64,000 nt of DNA. It comes from Sphingomonas sp. (GTDB taxonomy: Bacteria; Pseudomonadota; Alphaproteobacteria; Sphingomonadales; Sphingomonadaceae). Shown one piece after another: positions 44,824 through 53,988 of the stretch. Every line of letters begins with the position of its first letter. Position 1 is the first letter of the stretch. The notes below the pieces were generated by a model. The model was not told the DNA's origin. It worked only from the letters and a program-made list of their open reading frames with translations, and did not search any database. Location of the stretch: positions 2,232,001 to 2,296,000 of the forward strand of contig NZ_JAHBZI010000001.1 in assembly GCF_019635515.1 (NCBI RefSeq), in the 5' to 3' direction. A program made the position numbers and the translations under genes.

Positions 44824-45920
44824 CAATTGTTTCCGTCGCGCTCGGCGACCGCAGCTATGACGTGCGGATCGAGGCCGGGCTGCTCCCCCGCGCCGGGCCC
44901 GCGCTCCGGCATCTCGCCAATGGCCGGTCGATGCCGATCGTCACCGACGCGAACCTGCGCCCGCATCTGATCGTCCTCCAGGCGAGCCTCCGCGCCGTCG
45001 GCATCGCCAGCGAGGCCTTGGTCCTGCCCGCCGGCGAGGCGACCAAGAACTGGGCCAGTCTCGAACGCGTCACCGACTGGCTGCTCGAACAGGGCGTCGA
45101 GCGCAGCGATCACATCATCGCCTTTGGCGGCGGCGTGATCGGCGACCTGACCGGCTTCGCGGCATCGGTGCTCAAGCGCGGCTGCAATTTCATCCAGTTC
45201 CCCACCACCCTGCTCAGCCAGGTCGACAGTTCGGTCGGCGGCAAGACCGCGATCAACTCGGCCGCGGGCAAGAATCTCGTCGGTGCCTTCCACCAGCCGG
45301 CACTGGTGCTGATCGATCCCGATCTGCTCGATACCCTGCCCGGGCGCGAGCTCCGCGCCGGCTATGCCGAAGTCGTCAAATACGGCCTGATCGACGATTT
45401 CGCGTTCTTCGAATGGTGCGAGGCCAACGCCACCGCGCTGCTCGCGGGTGACGACGCGGCCCGCGAGTACGCCATCGCCCATTCGGTCGCCGCCAAGGCC
45501 CGCATCGTCGGCGAGGACGAGCGCGAGACCACCGGCAAGCGCGCGCTGCTCAATCTCGGCCACACTTTCGGCCATGCGCTTGAGGCCGAGACCGGCTTTT
45601 CCGACAAGCTCCTCCACGGCGAGGGCGTCGCGGCGGGCATGGCGCTGGCGTTCGCCTATTCGACCCGCCTCGGCCTCTGCCCCACCCAGGATAGCGAACG
45701 TGTCGCCGCCCACCTTCGCGCCGTCGGACTGCCCGATGGATTGCGGGCCGCGGGCATCACCGCCGGCGGCGCCACGCTCATCGAGCACATGCTCCACGAC
45801 AAGAAGATGGCCGGCGGCACCCTGCCCTTCCTCCTCCCGCGGGGGATCGGCCAGACGTTTCTCGACAAGACAGTGGATTTGGCAGACGTCGCCGAGTTCC
45901 TGGACGGACAGCCGCGCTAA
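44820..45920 (+). CDS. aroB: 3-dehydroquinate synthase
   Basis: A 366-residue AroB starting from GTG 44820, overlapping the aroK stop as GTGA. NAD-binding GGGVIGDLTGFAAS, the FPTTLLSQVDSSVGGKTAIN loop and the metal-ligand region NLGHTFGHALE are present. It converts DAHP to 3-dehydroquinate, the second step of the shikimate route, and is translationally coupled to aroK. Confidence 0.97.
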   Translation: MTIVSVALGDRSYDVRIEAGLLPRAGPALRHLANGRSMPIVTDANLRPHLIVLQASLRAVGIASEALVLPAGEATKNWASLERVTDWLLEQGVERSDHIIAFGGGVIGDLTGFAASVLKRGCNFIQFPTTLLSQVDSSVGGKTAINSAAGKNLVGAFHQPALVLIDPDLLDTLPGRELRAGYAEVVKYGLIDDFAFFEWCEANATALLAGDDAAREYAIAHSVAAKARIVGEDERETTGKRALLNLGHTFGHALEAETGFSDKLLHGEGVAAGMALAFAYSTRLGLCPTQDSERVAAHLRAVGLPDGLRAAGITAGGATLIEHMLHDKKMAGGTLPFLLPRGIGQTFLDKTVDLADVAEFLDGQPR

Positions 45921-45938
45921 CGGTTTCACCGAAAAATG

Positions 45939-45969
45939 TCGGCATCCCGGCCTTGAGCCGGGATGCCGA
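45939..45969 (+). terminator. Hairpin after aroB, palindromic repeat type
   Basis: A perfect 13-base-pair stem (45939-45951 with 45957-45969) around CTTGA, 19 bases after the aroB stop. The ATCCCGG/CCGGGAT core resembles intergenic palindromes common in sphingomonads. No T-run, but it is the only candidate terminator for aroKB. Confidence 0.6.
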
Positions 45970-45974
45970 AGAAA

Positions 45975-46130
45975 GCTGTCCTACATCCGGCAGAACTGTC
46001 ATCCTCCCCGCATGTCGCGCATGCTGCTCCGCACTACCTTCGCCGGATGCGCAACAATGTTACCTCGCGGCGCAACGAGATTTCACAATCACCGTGAAAA
46101 GTGTGAAGCCAAGCCGTCATTTCCCTACAC
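45975..46130 (+). promoter_or_regulatory. Twin leader element, copy 1 (before M1 aminopeptidase)
   Basis: Shares GCTGTCCTACATC at its left end and a 50-base core (46081-46130) with copy 2; 45 of 50 core bases agree. The core contains TTTCAC followed by TGAAAAGTGTGAAG, an inverted plus direct repeat of TTCAC/GTGAA that resembles binding sites of OmpR-type response regulators. It ends 67 bases before the aminopeptidase start. A short frame through it (from 46012) also matches the one in copy 2. Confidence 0.6.
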
Positions 46131-46197
46131 AGGCGGCGAATCACCGGCCGCCCCGCGTCAGTTGCCGTTCATCGCCGATCGGCATAGGCAAGCGTCC

Positions 46198-48072
46198 ATG
46201 CGCATGCTTTCCGTCCTGCTCGCCGCGATGATGATCGCCTCCCCCGCCTTGGCCCAAACCACGCCGGCTGTCGCACCGATCCTGACCACGCCCGAGGCGA
46301 AGGACGTGTGGACTCACGCCCGGCCCGAGATCGCCCGCGTCACCAATGTCGCGCTCGATCTGCGGGTCGATTTCGGCAGCCAGACGCTGAACGGCAGCGC
46401 GGTGCTCGATATCCTGACCGCGCCGGGCGCCACGGAGATCGTCCTCGATATCGACAATATCGATATCGAGACCGTCGCCGAGCTTAACGGGCCGAACCTG
46501 CCCTATGCGATCGGCCCGCGCGATGCCGAGCTGGGATCGGCGCTGACCATCCAGCTCAATCCTGGCACCAGGCAAATCCGCATCAAATACGCCACGCGCC
46601 CCTCGGCCAGCGCGCTGCAATGGCTCGCACCCGAACTTACCGCGGGCAAGCAGAAGCCGTATCTGTTCAGCCAGGGCCAGCCGATCAACAATCGCAGCTG
46701 GATCCCGACCCAGGATTCGCCCGGCATCCGCCAGACCTGGTCGGCGAGGCTGACCGTGCCCGACGGCTTCGTCGCGGTGATGAGCGGCGAGCGGCTGAGC
46801 GGCGAGAAGGGCATGCCCCGCGCCAATGGCGGCAAGGTCTACGAATTCGAGATGAAGCGGCCGGTGCCGCCCTATCTGATCGCGCTCGCGGTCGGCGATC
46901 TCGCCTTCAAGGCGACCGGCCCGCGCTCGGGCGTATGGACCGAACCGTCGATGCTCGATGCCGCCGCCTATGAGGTCAGCGATGTCGAGAAGATGATCAC
47001 CGCCGCGCAGAACCTCTACGGCCCCTATCGCTGGGGCCGCTACGACATGCTCGTCCTGCCGCCGAGCTTCCCCTATGGCGGCATGGAGAACCCGACGCTC
47101 ACCTTCCTGACGCCGACGATCATCACCGGCGACCGCTCGAACACCGATGTCGTCGCCCACGAGCTGGCGCATAGCTGGTCGGGCAATCTCGTCACCAACG
47201 CGACCTGGTCGGATTCGTGGCTCAATGAGGGTTTCACCACCTATTTCGAGAACCGCATCATGGAGGCGGTCTATGGCAAGGCGCGCGCCGCGCTCTATGC
47301 CGATCTCGATTGGGATGGGCTGGTTCGCGATCTCAAGGCCGAGAATAACGGCCCCACCACCCGCCTGCACGGCGATCCCGGGGCGACCGCCGGCCAGCTC
47401 GACTATTTCAAGGGCTCGACGATGCTGCGCACGATCGAGCAGGCGGTCGGCCGCAAGCGCTTCGACGCCTATATGCGCTCCTATTTCGATCGTCATGCCT
47501 TCCAGCCGCAGACCAGCGCCGGCTTCCTGGCCGATATCCGCAAGCGGCTGATCAAGGGCGACAAGGCGCTGGAGGCCAGGCTCCAGCTCGATCGCTGGGT
47601 GTATGAGCCCGGCCTGCCGGCGAACGCCGTGCACGTGAAATCGCCGATCCTGGCGCAGGTCGATGCCAAGCTGGCGGCGGTCAACAAGGGCGGGCCGGTC
47701 TCGGCGGTCAAGCCAGATGGCTGGAACACCCAGCAATGGATGCGCTTCCTTAACGGCCTGCCCCGCCAGCAGACCCCCGAGAGGCTCAAGGAGCTTGACG
47801 AGACGCTGGGCCTGTCAACCTCGACCAACGCCTATGTCCGCTCCGCATGGGCCGAGCTGGCGATCGCCAACCGCTACGATCCGGCGGTGCCCAGCATCGA
47901 CGCGTTCGTGAACAGCGTCGGCCGCGGCCTGCTCGTCCGCCCGGTCTATTCGGGGCTGATGGCGCAAGGCGACTGGGGCAAGCCGATCGCGGCCCGGCTC
48001 TTCGAAAAGGCCAAGGGCAGCTACCACCCGTTCGTGCGCGGCCAGGTCGAGAAGATGGTGACGGCGAAATAG
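46198..48072 (+). CDS. M1 family zinc aminopeptidase, exported
   Basis: About 624 residues with a signal peptide ending ALAQ. The substrate-anchoring motif is YGGMENP and the zinc site is H321-E-L-A-H325 with E344 in LNEGFTTY, followed by a helical C-terminal domain as in the leukotriene-A4-hydrolase branch. It removes N-terminal residues from peptides in the periplasm. The frame is open far upstream, but ATG 46198 (MRMLSVLLAAMMIAS) begins the signal peptide. The upstream leader is shared with the Na+/H+ antiporter gene. Confidence 0.93.
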   Translation: MRMLSVLLAAMMIASPALAQTTPAVAPILTTPEAKDVWTHARPEIARVTNVALDLRVDFGSQTLNGSAVLDILTAPGATEIVLDIDNIDIETVAELNGPNLPYAIGPRDAELGSALTIQLNPGTRQIRIKYATRPSASALQWLAPELTAGKQKPYLFSQGQPINNRSWIPTQDSPGIRQTWSARLTVPDGFVAVMSGERLSGEKGMPRANGGKVYEFEMKRPVPPYLIALAVGDLAFKATGPRSGVWTEPSMLDAAAYEVSDVEKMITAAQNLYGPYRWGRYDMLVLPPSFPYGGMENPTLTFLTPTIITGDRSNTDVVAHELAHSWSGNLVTNATWSDSWLNEGFTTYFENRIMEAVYGKARAALYADLDWDGLVRDLKAENNGPTTRLHGDPGATAGQLDYFKGSTMLRTIEQAVGRKRFDAYMRSYFDRHAFQPQTSAGFLADIRKRLIKGDKALEARLQLDRWVYEPGLPANAVHVKSPILAQVDAKLAAVNKGGPVSAVKPDGWNTQQWMRFLNGLPRQQTPERLKELDETLGLSTSTNAYVRSAWAELAIANRYDPAVPSIDAFVNSVGRGLLVRPVYSGLMAQGDWGKPIAARLFEKAKGSYHPFVRGQVEKMVTAK

Positions 48073-48082
48073 GGAGCAAGCG

Positions 48083-50395
48083 ATGCGGGGGCTCAAGGCG
48101 GGACTGATTGCGGCTGCGGCGCTGATATCGCTGGCGCCGGCGCATGCCCAGACCGCCCCGCCGCCTGCACCCATCGACACCGTCGATCCGATGATCGGTA
48201 CCGGCGGCGAGGGGCACACCTTCCCCGGCGCGGTCGCCCCGTTCGGCATGGTGCAATTGTCGCCCGATACCGACGCCACCTGCGAGATCCGCGCCTGCTA
48301 CAGCCACGCCGCCGGCTATCGCTACGAAGACCCCGCGATCCAGGGCTTCAGCCACACCCATTTCTCGGGCGCGGGCCATTCGGACCTCGGCGACGTGCTG
48401 GTGATGCCGCAATCCGGCGACACCGTGCAGTTGGAGCCCGCCGCGTATCGCTCGCGTTTCGATCACGCCACCGAGACCGCCAGGCCCGGCTATTACGCCG
48501 TCACCCTCGCCGATAGCGGCATCCGCGCCGAGCTGACCGCCGGCACCCGCATCGGCGTCCATCGCTACGCCTTCCCGGCCGGCCAGCGCGCCAGTCTGCT
48601 GATCGACCTGCGCTCGTCGCTCTATAACTATCCCGGCAAGGTGCTGTGGTCCGGCCTCCACCTGCGCCCCGACGGCACCCTTACCGGCTTTCGCGAGACG
48701 CGCGGCTGGGCGCCGGGGCGCAAGCTCTATTTCGCGATGCGCTTCTCGGCACCGCTCATCGATCACGCCTTCATCGATACCGACAAGGATGTGAAATATA
48801 AGGGCTTCGGCGCACCGGGGCGTGGCAGCGACGCGGTGGCGGAGAAGCTCGGCCGCGCACTGGAAGCGACGCTCAGCTTCGGCGAGCTGACCGCGCCGCT
48901 TGAGGCCAAGGTCGCGCTGTCGGGCGTCGACGAGAATGCCGCCATCGCCAATCTCGAGGCCGAGCCCGGCGATTTCGACGCGGTGCGCGCGGCTACGGCC
49001 GTTGCCTGGAGCAAGGTGCTGGGCGCGCTCGACATCGATGCCGCCGCCCCCGTCCGCAAAGCGGTCTATACCGCGCTCTATCACAGCCTGCTCGCCCCCA
49101 GCGTGTGGAGCGACGCCGACGGGCGCTATCGCGGGCCCGACGATCAGGTCCATCAGGCCGATGGCTTCACCTTCCGCTCGACCTTTTCGCTATGGGACAC
49201 ATTCCGCGCCGAGCATCCATTGCTCACGCTGGTCCAGCCCGAGGCGACCAATGCCGACATCGTCCGCTCGCTGATCGCCAGCCGCGAGCACAGCCCCTAT
49301 GGCATCCTCCCGATCTGGCAGTTCGCCGGGCGCGAGACCTGGACGATGATCGGCTACCATGCCGTCCCGGTAATCGCCGACGCCTATCTCAAGGGCATCC
49401 GTGGCTTCGATGCCGACAAGGCGCTGGAGGCGATGGTCGCGAGCGCCGAGTACGCGCCCTATGGCGGCCTCGGCGAATATATGCGGCGCGGCTATGTGCC
49501 GATCGACAAGGAGCCCGAGGCGGCATCGAAGACCGTCGAATATGCCTATGACGATTGGGCGATCGCGCGGATGGCGCGGGCGATGGGCAAGACCGATATC
49601 GCCGAGCGTTTCGAGAAGCGCGCGGGCAATTGGCGCAACAGCTTCGATGTGCAGACCGGCTGGCTGCGGGCGCGGCTGGCCGATGGCAGCTTCCGGGTGC
49701 CGTTCGATCCGACCGCGATCAACTATGGCTCCGATTATACCGAGGGCAACGCCTGGCAATATAGCTGGTTCGTGCCCCAGGATCAGGCCGGTCTGTTCCG
49801 CGTGCTGGGCGGCGATGCCAGGGCGATCGCGCGGCTAGACGCGATGTTCGACTATAACAATTCCAAGCTCGATTACAGCCATGCCGAGGATATCGCCGGG
49901 CTGATCGGGCAATATATCCATGGCAACGAACCGAGCCACCATGTCGCCTATCTCTACAATTACGCCGGCGCGCCATGGCGGACCCAGGCGCGGCTCAAGC
50001 AGATCGTGGACTCGCAGTACAAGCCCACGCCCGACGGACTCTCGGGCAATGACGATCTCGGCCAGATGTCGGCCTGGTACGTGTTCACCGCGATGGGCTT
50101 CTATCCGGTCGCGCCGGGATCGAACGAATATGTCATCGGCCGCCCCTTCGTCGATCGCGCCGCGATCAATTTGCCGGGCGGCAAACGCTTCGTTGTCGTG
50201 GCCGAAGGACTGTCCGACAAGGCGCCTTATGTCGCTCGCGTGACGCTGAACGGCCGCGCGCTGGAACGCAGCTACATCACCGACGCGGAAGTGCGCGCGG
50301 GCGGCGAGCTGCGCTTCACGATGAGCGCCAAGCCCAACAAGAGCTGGGGCGCGGACAGAGAGGCTCGGCCCTATTCGATGTCGATGGTGCGCTGA
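48083..50395 (+). CDS. Glycoside hydrolase family 92 alpha-mannosidase, exported
   Basis: A 770-residue GH92 with a signal peptide ending AHAQ. VDPMIGTGGEGHTFPGA, GFSHTHFSGAGHSDLGD, IWQFAGRETWTMIGYH and GNEPSHHVAYLYNYAG are family landmarks. It is a calcium-dependent exo-mannosidase acting on N-glycans or yeast mannan. The start is 10 bases after the aminopeptidase stop with GGGAG upstream, so the two are probably co-transcribed, pairing peptide and glycan trimming of glycoproteins. The last 25 bases overlap the convergent DUF423 gene. Confidence 0.95.
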   Translation: MRGLKAGLIAAAALISLAPAHAQTAPPPAPIDTVDPMIGTGGEGHTFPGAVAPFGMVQLSPDTDATCEIRACYSHAAGYRYEDPAIQGFSHTHFSGAGHSDLGDVLVMPQSGDTVQLEPAAYRSRFDHATETARPGYYAVTLADSGIRAELTAGTRIGVHRYAFPAGQRASLLIDLRSSLYNYPGKVLWSGLHLRPDGTLTGFRETRGWAPGRKLYFAMRFSAPLIDHAFIDTDKDVKYKGFGAPGRGSDAVAEKLGRALEATLSFGELTAPLEAKVALSGVDENAAIANLEAEPGDFDAVRAATAVAWSKVLGALDIDAAAPVRKAVYTALYHSLLAPSVWSDADGRYRGPDDQVHQADGFTFRSTFSLWDTFRAEHPLLTLVQPEATNADIVRSLIASREHSPYGILPIWQFAGRETWTMIGYHAVPVIADAYLKGIRGFDADKALEAMVASAEYAPYGGLGEYMRRGYVPIDKEPEAASKTVEYAYDDWAIARMARAMGKTDIAERFEKRAGNWRNSFDVQTGWLRARLADGSFRVPFDPTAINYGSDYTEGNAWQYSWFVPQDQAGLFRVLGGDARAIARLDAMFDYNNSKLDYSHAEDIAGLIGQYIHGNEPSHHVAYLYNYAGAPWRTQARLKQIVDSQYKPTPDGLSGNDDLGQMSAWYVFTAMGFYPVAPGSNEYVIGRPFVDRAAINLPGGKRFVVVAEGLSDKAPYVARVTLNGRALERSYITDAEVRAGGELRFTMSAKPNKSWGADREARPYSMSMVR

Positions 50396-50727
50396 TCTCG
50401 CTGCGCCGCCGTCCACGCCAGGCACAGCCATCCGGCGATCAGGGCCGCCCCACCCAGCGGCGTGATCGCCCCGAGCCAGCGCGGCCCACCCAGCGCCATC
50501 AGATAGAGCGCCCCCGCGAACAAGGCGCCGCCACCGACGAACAGCCAAGGCGAAACTCGCTCACCCATCTTCAGCGCGACCAAAGCCGCGACGGCGTGGA
50601 TCAGCTGATAGTGCCCGCCAGTCTTGAGCCATTCGACCGCCTGCCCCTCGGCGCCATGCGCGCCGAACGCGCCTGCCGCGACCGCGAGCGCGCCAGACAG
50701 CGCGGCAAGTGTCGTGATCAGCCTCAC
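50371..50727 (-). CDS. DUF423 family membrane protein
   Basis: A 118-residue protein with four hydrophobic helices and the family wording ALSGALAVAAGAFGAHG, QLIHAVAAL and LGAITPLGGAALIAGW. Function unknown. It starts with GTG at 50727 after a good AGGAGG and overlaps the dgkA stop (GTGA). Confidence 0.88.
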   Translation of the reverse strand: MRLITTLAALSGALAVAAGAFGAHGAEGQAVEWLKTGGHYQLIHAVAALVALKMGERVSPWLFVGGGALFAGALYLMALGGPRWLGAITPLGGAALIAGWLCLAWTAAQRDQRTIDIE

Positions 50728-51101
50728 AGTCCCACCTCCTTCAGAAACGCCGGTCCCGCATCGAGCACCATCGCCCCGCCCACCACCAGCGCCGCAAAGC
50801 TGATCACCAGCACCGCGCCCGCCAGCATATCCTTGGCAAGCTTGATCGCGGGGTGAATCTCCGGGTGCAGCCGGTCGATCACGGACTCCATCGCCGAATT
50901 GAGCAGCTCCAACGCGAGCACCAGTGCGCAAGTGACCGCGACCAATGCCCACCAGACAAGGGCGGGCCGCAGCACGATCAGCGCGAGCGCAGCGGCGACT
51001 GTGAGCCCGGCCTGGGTCCGGAAGCTGCTTTCGCGCTGCCAGCCGGTGCGGATGCCCGCCAACGCGAAGCCCAGCCGTTCACGGAACGGCCGGTTCTTCA
51101 C
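50724..51101 (-). CDS. dgkA: Diacylglycerol kinase (prokaryotic type)
   Basis: A 125-residue, three-helix membrane kinase. The catalytic stretch is ELLNSAMESVIDRL and KLAKDMLAGAV follows. It phosphorylates diacylglycerol left over from periplasmic glycan synthesis, returning it to phospholipid synthesis. The GTG start at 51101 overlaps the stop of the antiporter gene (GTGA). Confidence 0.95.
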   Translation of the reverse strand: MKNRPFRERLGFALAGIRTGWQRESSFRTQAGLTVAAALALIVLRPALVWWALVAVTCALVLALELLNSAMESVIDRLHPEIHPAIKLAKDMLAGAVLVISFAALVVGGAMVLDAGPAFLKEVGL

Positions 51102-52888
51102 TGACCTTCCGTCCGCGCTTCGGCACCGGCCTTGGCCGTCTCCCGCGCCAGATTCTCCTGGCTGAACATCCGGGTGACGCCAGCGCGCAGGTCGCCGCTT
51201 TCCTTCTGTTCCGTCAGCCGCGCCGAGTCCCGCTTGCGGTATTCGGCCTCGGTCTTGTCGATCTCCTGCATGTCGACGCCGACCGCCTCCATCGCCTCGC
51301 GCGCCATCCGGACCGCGCTCTCGAGCATCTCGCGAACGATCCCGGCAACCGGCGCGCCCTTCATTTTCATCACCGAGCGCCGGTCATACGCGCGCACGAA
51401 GATCGAGGCATTGGGGAAGGCGTGGTGGATGCCTTCGAGTATAGCGGTGTCGAGCCCGTCGCCATCCTGGCAGAACAGGATCAGCTCGGCATCCGCAGCC
51501 CCCGCCTGGCGCAGCAGGTCAACGCGCGTGCCGTCGCCATAATAGACCTTCATTCCGAAACTGCCGGCGGTCTCGATCATCGCGACATCGGAATCGATCA
51601 GGGTGACCGGGATGTTCTGACCGAGCAGCATCTGCGCGACGGTCTGCCCGAAGCGGCCATAGCCGACGACGATCGCGTCCGATCCGTCGTGCTGCGGCCC
51701 CTGCACGCCCTCCGCGCTCTTCTCGGGCTCGGCGCGCAGGTTTTGCGTCAGCATCATCAGGAACGGGGTGGTCGCCATCGACAGGGTGATGATCGCGCCG
51801 AACACGCTGGCCGCCTGTTGCTCGATCAGGAACGCCTGCTGTGCCTGTGCGAACAATACAAAGCCGAACTCGCCGCCCTGGCTGAGCAGCACGCCGAGCG
51901 CGAATGCGCGGCGGCGCTTCACGCCGAACAGCATCGCCAGCCCCATGATGATCGCCATCTTGGTGACGATCAGGGCGAGCGCCATGCCGGCGACGAAAAG
52001 CGGCCGGTCGGCAATTGCATGGAGGTCCAGGGTCATGCCGACCGCGAGGAAGAACAGACCGAGCAGGATCGTGCGGAACGGCTCGACATCGGCCTCCAGC
52101 TCGTGGCGATAGGGCGAGTCCGCGAGCATCACGCCGGCGATGAACGCGCCAAGTGCCGCCGACAGCCCGAGCGCCTCCATCAGCGCCGCCGCGGCGATGA
52201 CGGTGAACAGTCCGGCGAACACGAACATCTCGCGCTCGCCGAGATTGCCGATCAGCTTGAACAAGGGCCTCAGCAGATAGCGCCCGACCAGGACCAGCCC
52301 AACGATCGCGGCCATCGTGTAGACCCCGAGCAGCCATCCGGGCGGGCCGTTCATATCGGCCGGGTTGCGGGACATCGCCGCGACGATGGTGATCAGCGGG
52401 ACGATTGACAGATCCTGGAACAGCAGGATCGCGAAGGCACGCTCGCCGAACGGCGTGCGCAGGCGCCCGGCGGATTGCAGCATCGGCAGCACCTGCGCGG
52501 TCGACGACAGCGCCAGCGGAAGCCCCAGCGCGAGCGCCGCGGCGCCGCTCGATCTGGTCGCGAGATAGACGATCCCCGACACCGCCAGCCCGCACAATAC
52601 AACCTGCAGCAGGCCCAGTCCGAAAATGTCGCGCCGCATCCGCCACAGGCGACTCGGGCTCAGTTCCAGCCCGACCAGGAACAGCAGCAAGGCGATGCCG
52701 AGCTCGGCGATCCCCATCTTACTCTCGGCGCCGCCGACCAGCCCCAGCACCTGCGGCCCGACCAATGCACCGGCAACGAGGAAACCGAGTGTCGCACCCA
52801 GCCCGAGCTTGCGGAAGATCAGCACGAAGATCAGCGCGAAACCGAGCAGCGGCACGGCATCGCGGACAATGGAGACTTCGCCGTGCAT
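51098..52888 (-). CDS. Kef-type monovalent cation:proton antiporter with RCK/TrkA-N domain
   Basis: About 596 residues. A CPA2 membrane domain of about 12 helices has GFLVAGALVGP and LLLFLVGLEL. A cytoplasmic NAD-binding domain (IVVGYGRFGQTVAQMLL, then VTLIDSD) follows from about residue 410. It resembles KefB/KefC and probably exports K+ in exchange for H+; electrophile gating is only known for the E. coli proteins. ATG 52888 shares one base with the stop of the upstream scaffold gene (TGATG). Confidence 0.92.
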   Translation of the reverse strand: MHGEVSIVRDAVPLLGFALIFVLIFRKLGLGATLGFLVAGALVGPQVLGLVGGAESKMGIAELGIALLLFLVGLELSPSRLWRMRRDIFGLGLLQVVLCGLAVSGIVYLATRSSGAAALALGLPLALSSTAQVLPMLQSAGRLRTPFGERAFAILLFQDLSIVPLITIVAAMSRNPADMNGPPGWLLGVYTMAAIVGLVLVGRYLLRPLFKLIGNLGEREMFVFAGLFTVIAAAALMEALGLSAALGAFIAGVMLADSPYRHELEADVEPFRTILLGLFFLAVGMTLDLHAIADRPLFVAGMALALIVTKMAIIMGLAMLFGVKRRRAFALGVLLSQGGEFGFVLFAQAQQAFLIEQQAASVFGAIITLSMATTPFLMMLTQNLRAEPEKSAEGVQGPQHDGSDAIVVGYGRFGQTVAQMLLGQNIPVTLIDSDVAMIETAGSFGMKVYYGDGTRVDLLRQAGAADAELILFCQDGDGLDTAILEGIHHAFPNASIFVRAYDRRSVMKMKGAPVAGIVREMLESAVRMAREAMEAVGVDMQEIDKTEAEYRKRDSARLTEQKESGDLRAGVTRMFSQENLARETAKAGAEARTEGQ

Positions 52889-53310
52889 CAGCGCGCCGCC
52901 TGTTCCGCGGCTTCCGCCGCCGCTTCGAACGCCAGCCGGATCGCCGCGTGGCGCCCGCGGTGCGGCAGCGCCGGCACGAAGATGTCGAGACCGGGCCACT
53001 CTGGCGCGGGTCCCGTCTCCGCGAGCCATGCGGCGAGCGCATCGCGCGCAGTAGCGATCTCGCCCGCGGTCCGGCCGATAATATGCGCCGCGAGGATGCC
53101 CGCCGACGCCTGCCCCAGCGCGCACGCGCGGACGAGCAGCCCGAGCGCCTTGACGCGCCCTTCGTCATCGAGATCGATATCGACCGTCACCCGGCTGCCA
53201 CACACGGGCGAGCGCTTCTCCGCCGTCCCCATCGGATCGGCCAGCCGCTCCTGAAACGGCACGGTCGCGGCGAGCCGCAGGATTTCCATATTGTAGAGCG
53301 GCGCGTTCAT
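52888..53310 (-). CDS. NifU/IscU-like iron-sulphur cluster scaffold protein
   Basis: A 140-residue NifU_N domain protein. Cysteines C37 (SPVCGSRV) and C63 (VRACALGQAS) align with the first two cluster ligands. The third IscU cysteine is replaced near LPHRGRHAAIRL, as in a group of short alphaproteobacterial homologues. It may carry or transfer Fe-S clusters rather than act as the main scaffold. First of the genes leading to kef, dgkA and DUF423. Confidence 0.85.
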   Translation of the reverse strand: MNAPLYNMEILRLAATVPFQERLADPMGTAEKRSPVCGSRVTVDIDLDDEGRVKALGLLVRACALGQASAGILAAHIIGRTAGEIATARDALAAWLAETGPAPEWPGLDIFVPALPHRGRHAAIRLAFEAAAEAAEQAAR

Positions 53311-53352
53311 TCGGTTCCCGATCTAGGGAAGGCGAGCCGAAAGCGCGAGGGG

Positions 53353-53931
53353 CTAGTTAGCGTGAGCGGTCTTATTCCCCATCGCCGCGTTGCCGCTGAC
53401 ATTCCCCTCCTCCTCTCCGAACACCGGCAGCCCCTTGCGGCGACGATCGACGACGTCGGCGATGCTGGCGCTGGTGGCGTTGAGCAGCGGATAGGTCATC
53501 GAGGTCGTGATCCAGTCCGGCCGCTTGGCCGCGCCGCCGCGCATCGTGTCGAACACCAAGACCACCAGCAGGAAGGCGACACTGACGAGAATCAGGCCCT
53601 TGAGTGCGCCGAAACCTAGGCCGAGGGCGCGGTCGATCGGCCCCAGGAAGCTGTCGCGCGTCCGCGAGCCGACCGAATTGGCGATGACGCGCCCGCCGAA
53701 ATAGGTCGCGCCGGAAAGGATCGCGAACGCCAGCACCGAAGCGCCCTGTACCGTGCCGACCACGCCAGCGAGCATCTCCGCCAGCGGCGCATGGAATAGC
53801 TTGATCGCCAGCACGACAAGCACCCAGGCGAGCAGCGCCAGCACCTCGGTGACGAATCCGCGCAGGAAGCCGAGCACCGCCGCCCCGCCGATCGCGAGCA
53901 GCACGATGATGTCCAGTCCGGTAAGCGTCAT
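53353..53931 (-). CDS. cvpA: CvpA family membrane protein
   Basis: A 192-residue protein with four hydrophobic helices and CvpA wording at the N-terminus (TGLDIIVLLAIGGAAVLGFLRGF) and at GPIDRALGLGFGALKGLI. CvpA was named for colicin V production and is now linked to envelope homeostasis. A hydrophilic tail ends the protein. Confidence 0.9.
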   Translation of the reverse strand: MTLTGLDIIVLLAIGGAAVLGFLRGFVTEVLALLAWVLVVLAIKLFHAPLAEMLAGVVGTVQGASVLAFAILSGATYFGGRVIANSVGSRTRDSFLGPIDRALGLGFGALKGLILVSVAFLLVVLVFDTMRGGAAKRPDWITTSMTYPLLNATSASIADVVDRRRKGLPVFGEEEGNVSGNAAMGNKTAHAN

Positions 53932-53988
53932 GGCGAAAGGCCCTCCCGCGGCCCTGATACGTTGGCATGCGCGCGAGCGGAAGCCGGG

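Noticed and set aside
46141..47736. 531-codon frame on the minus strand opposite the M1 aminopeptidase
   Set aside because: Antisense shadow with no recognisable motif; the plus strand carries a signal peptide and the full zinc site.
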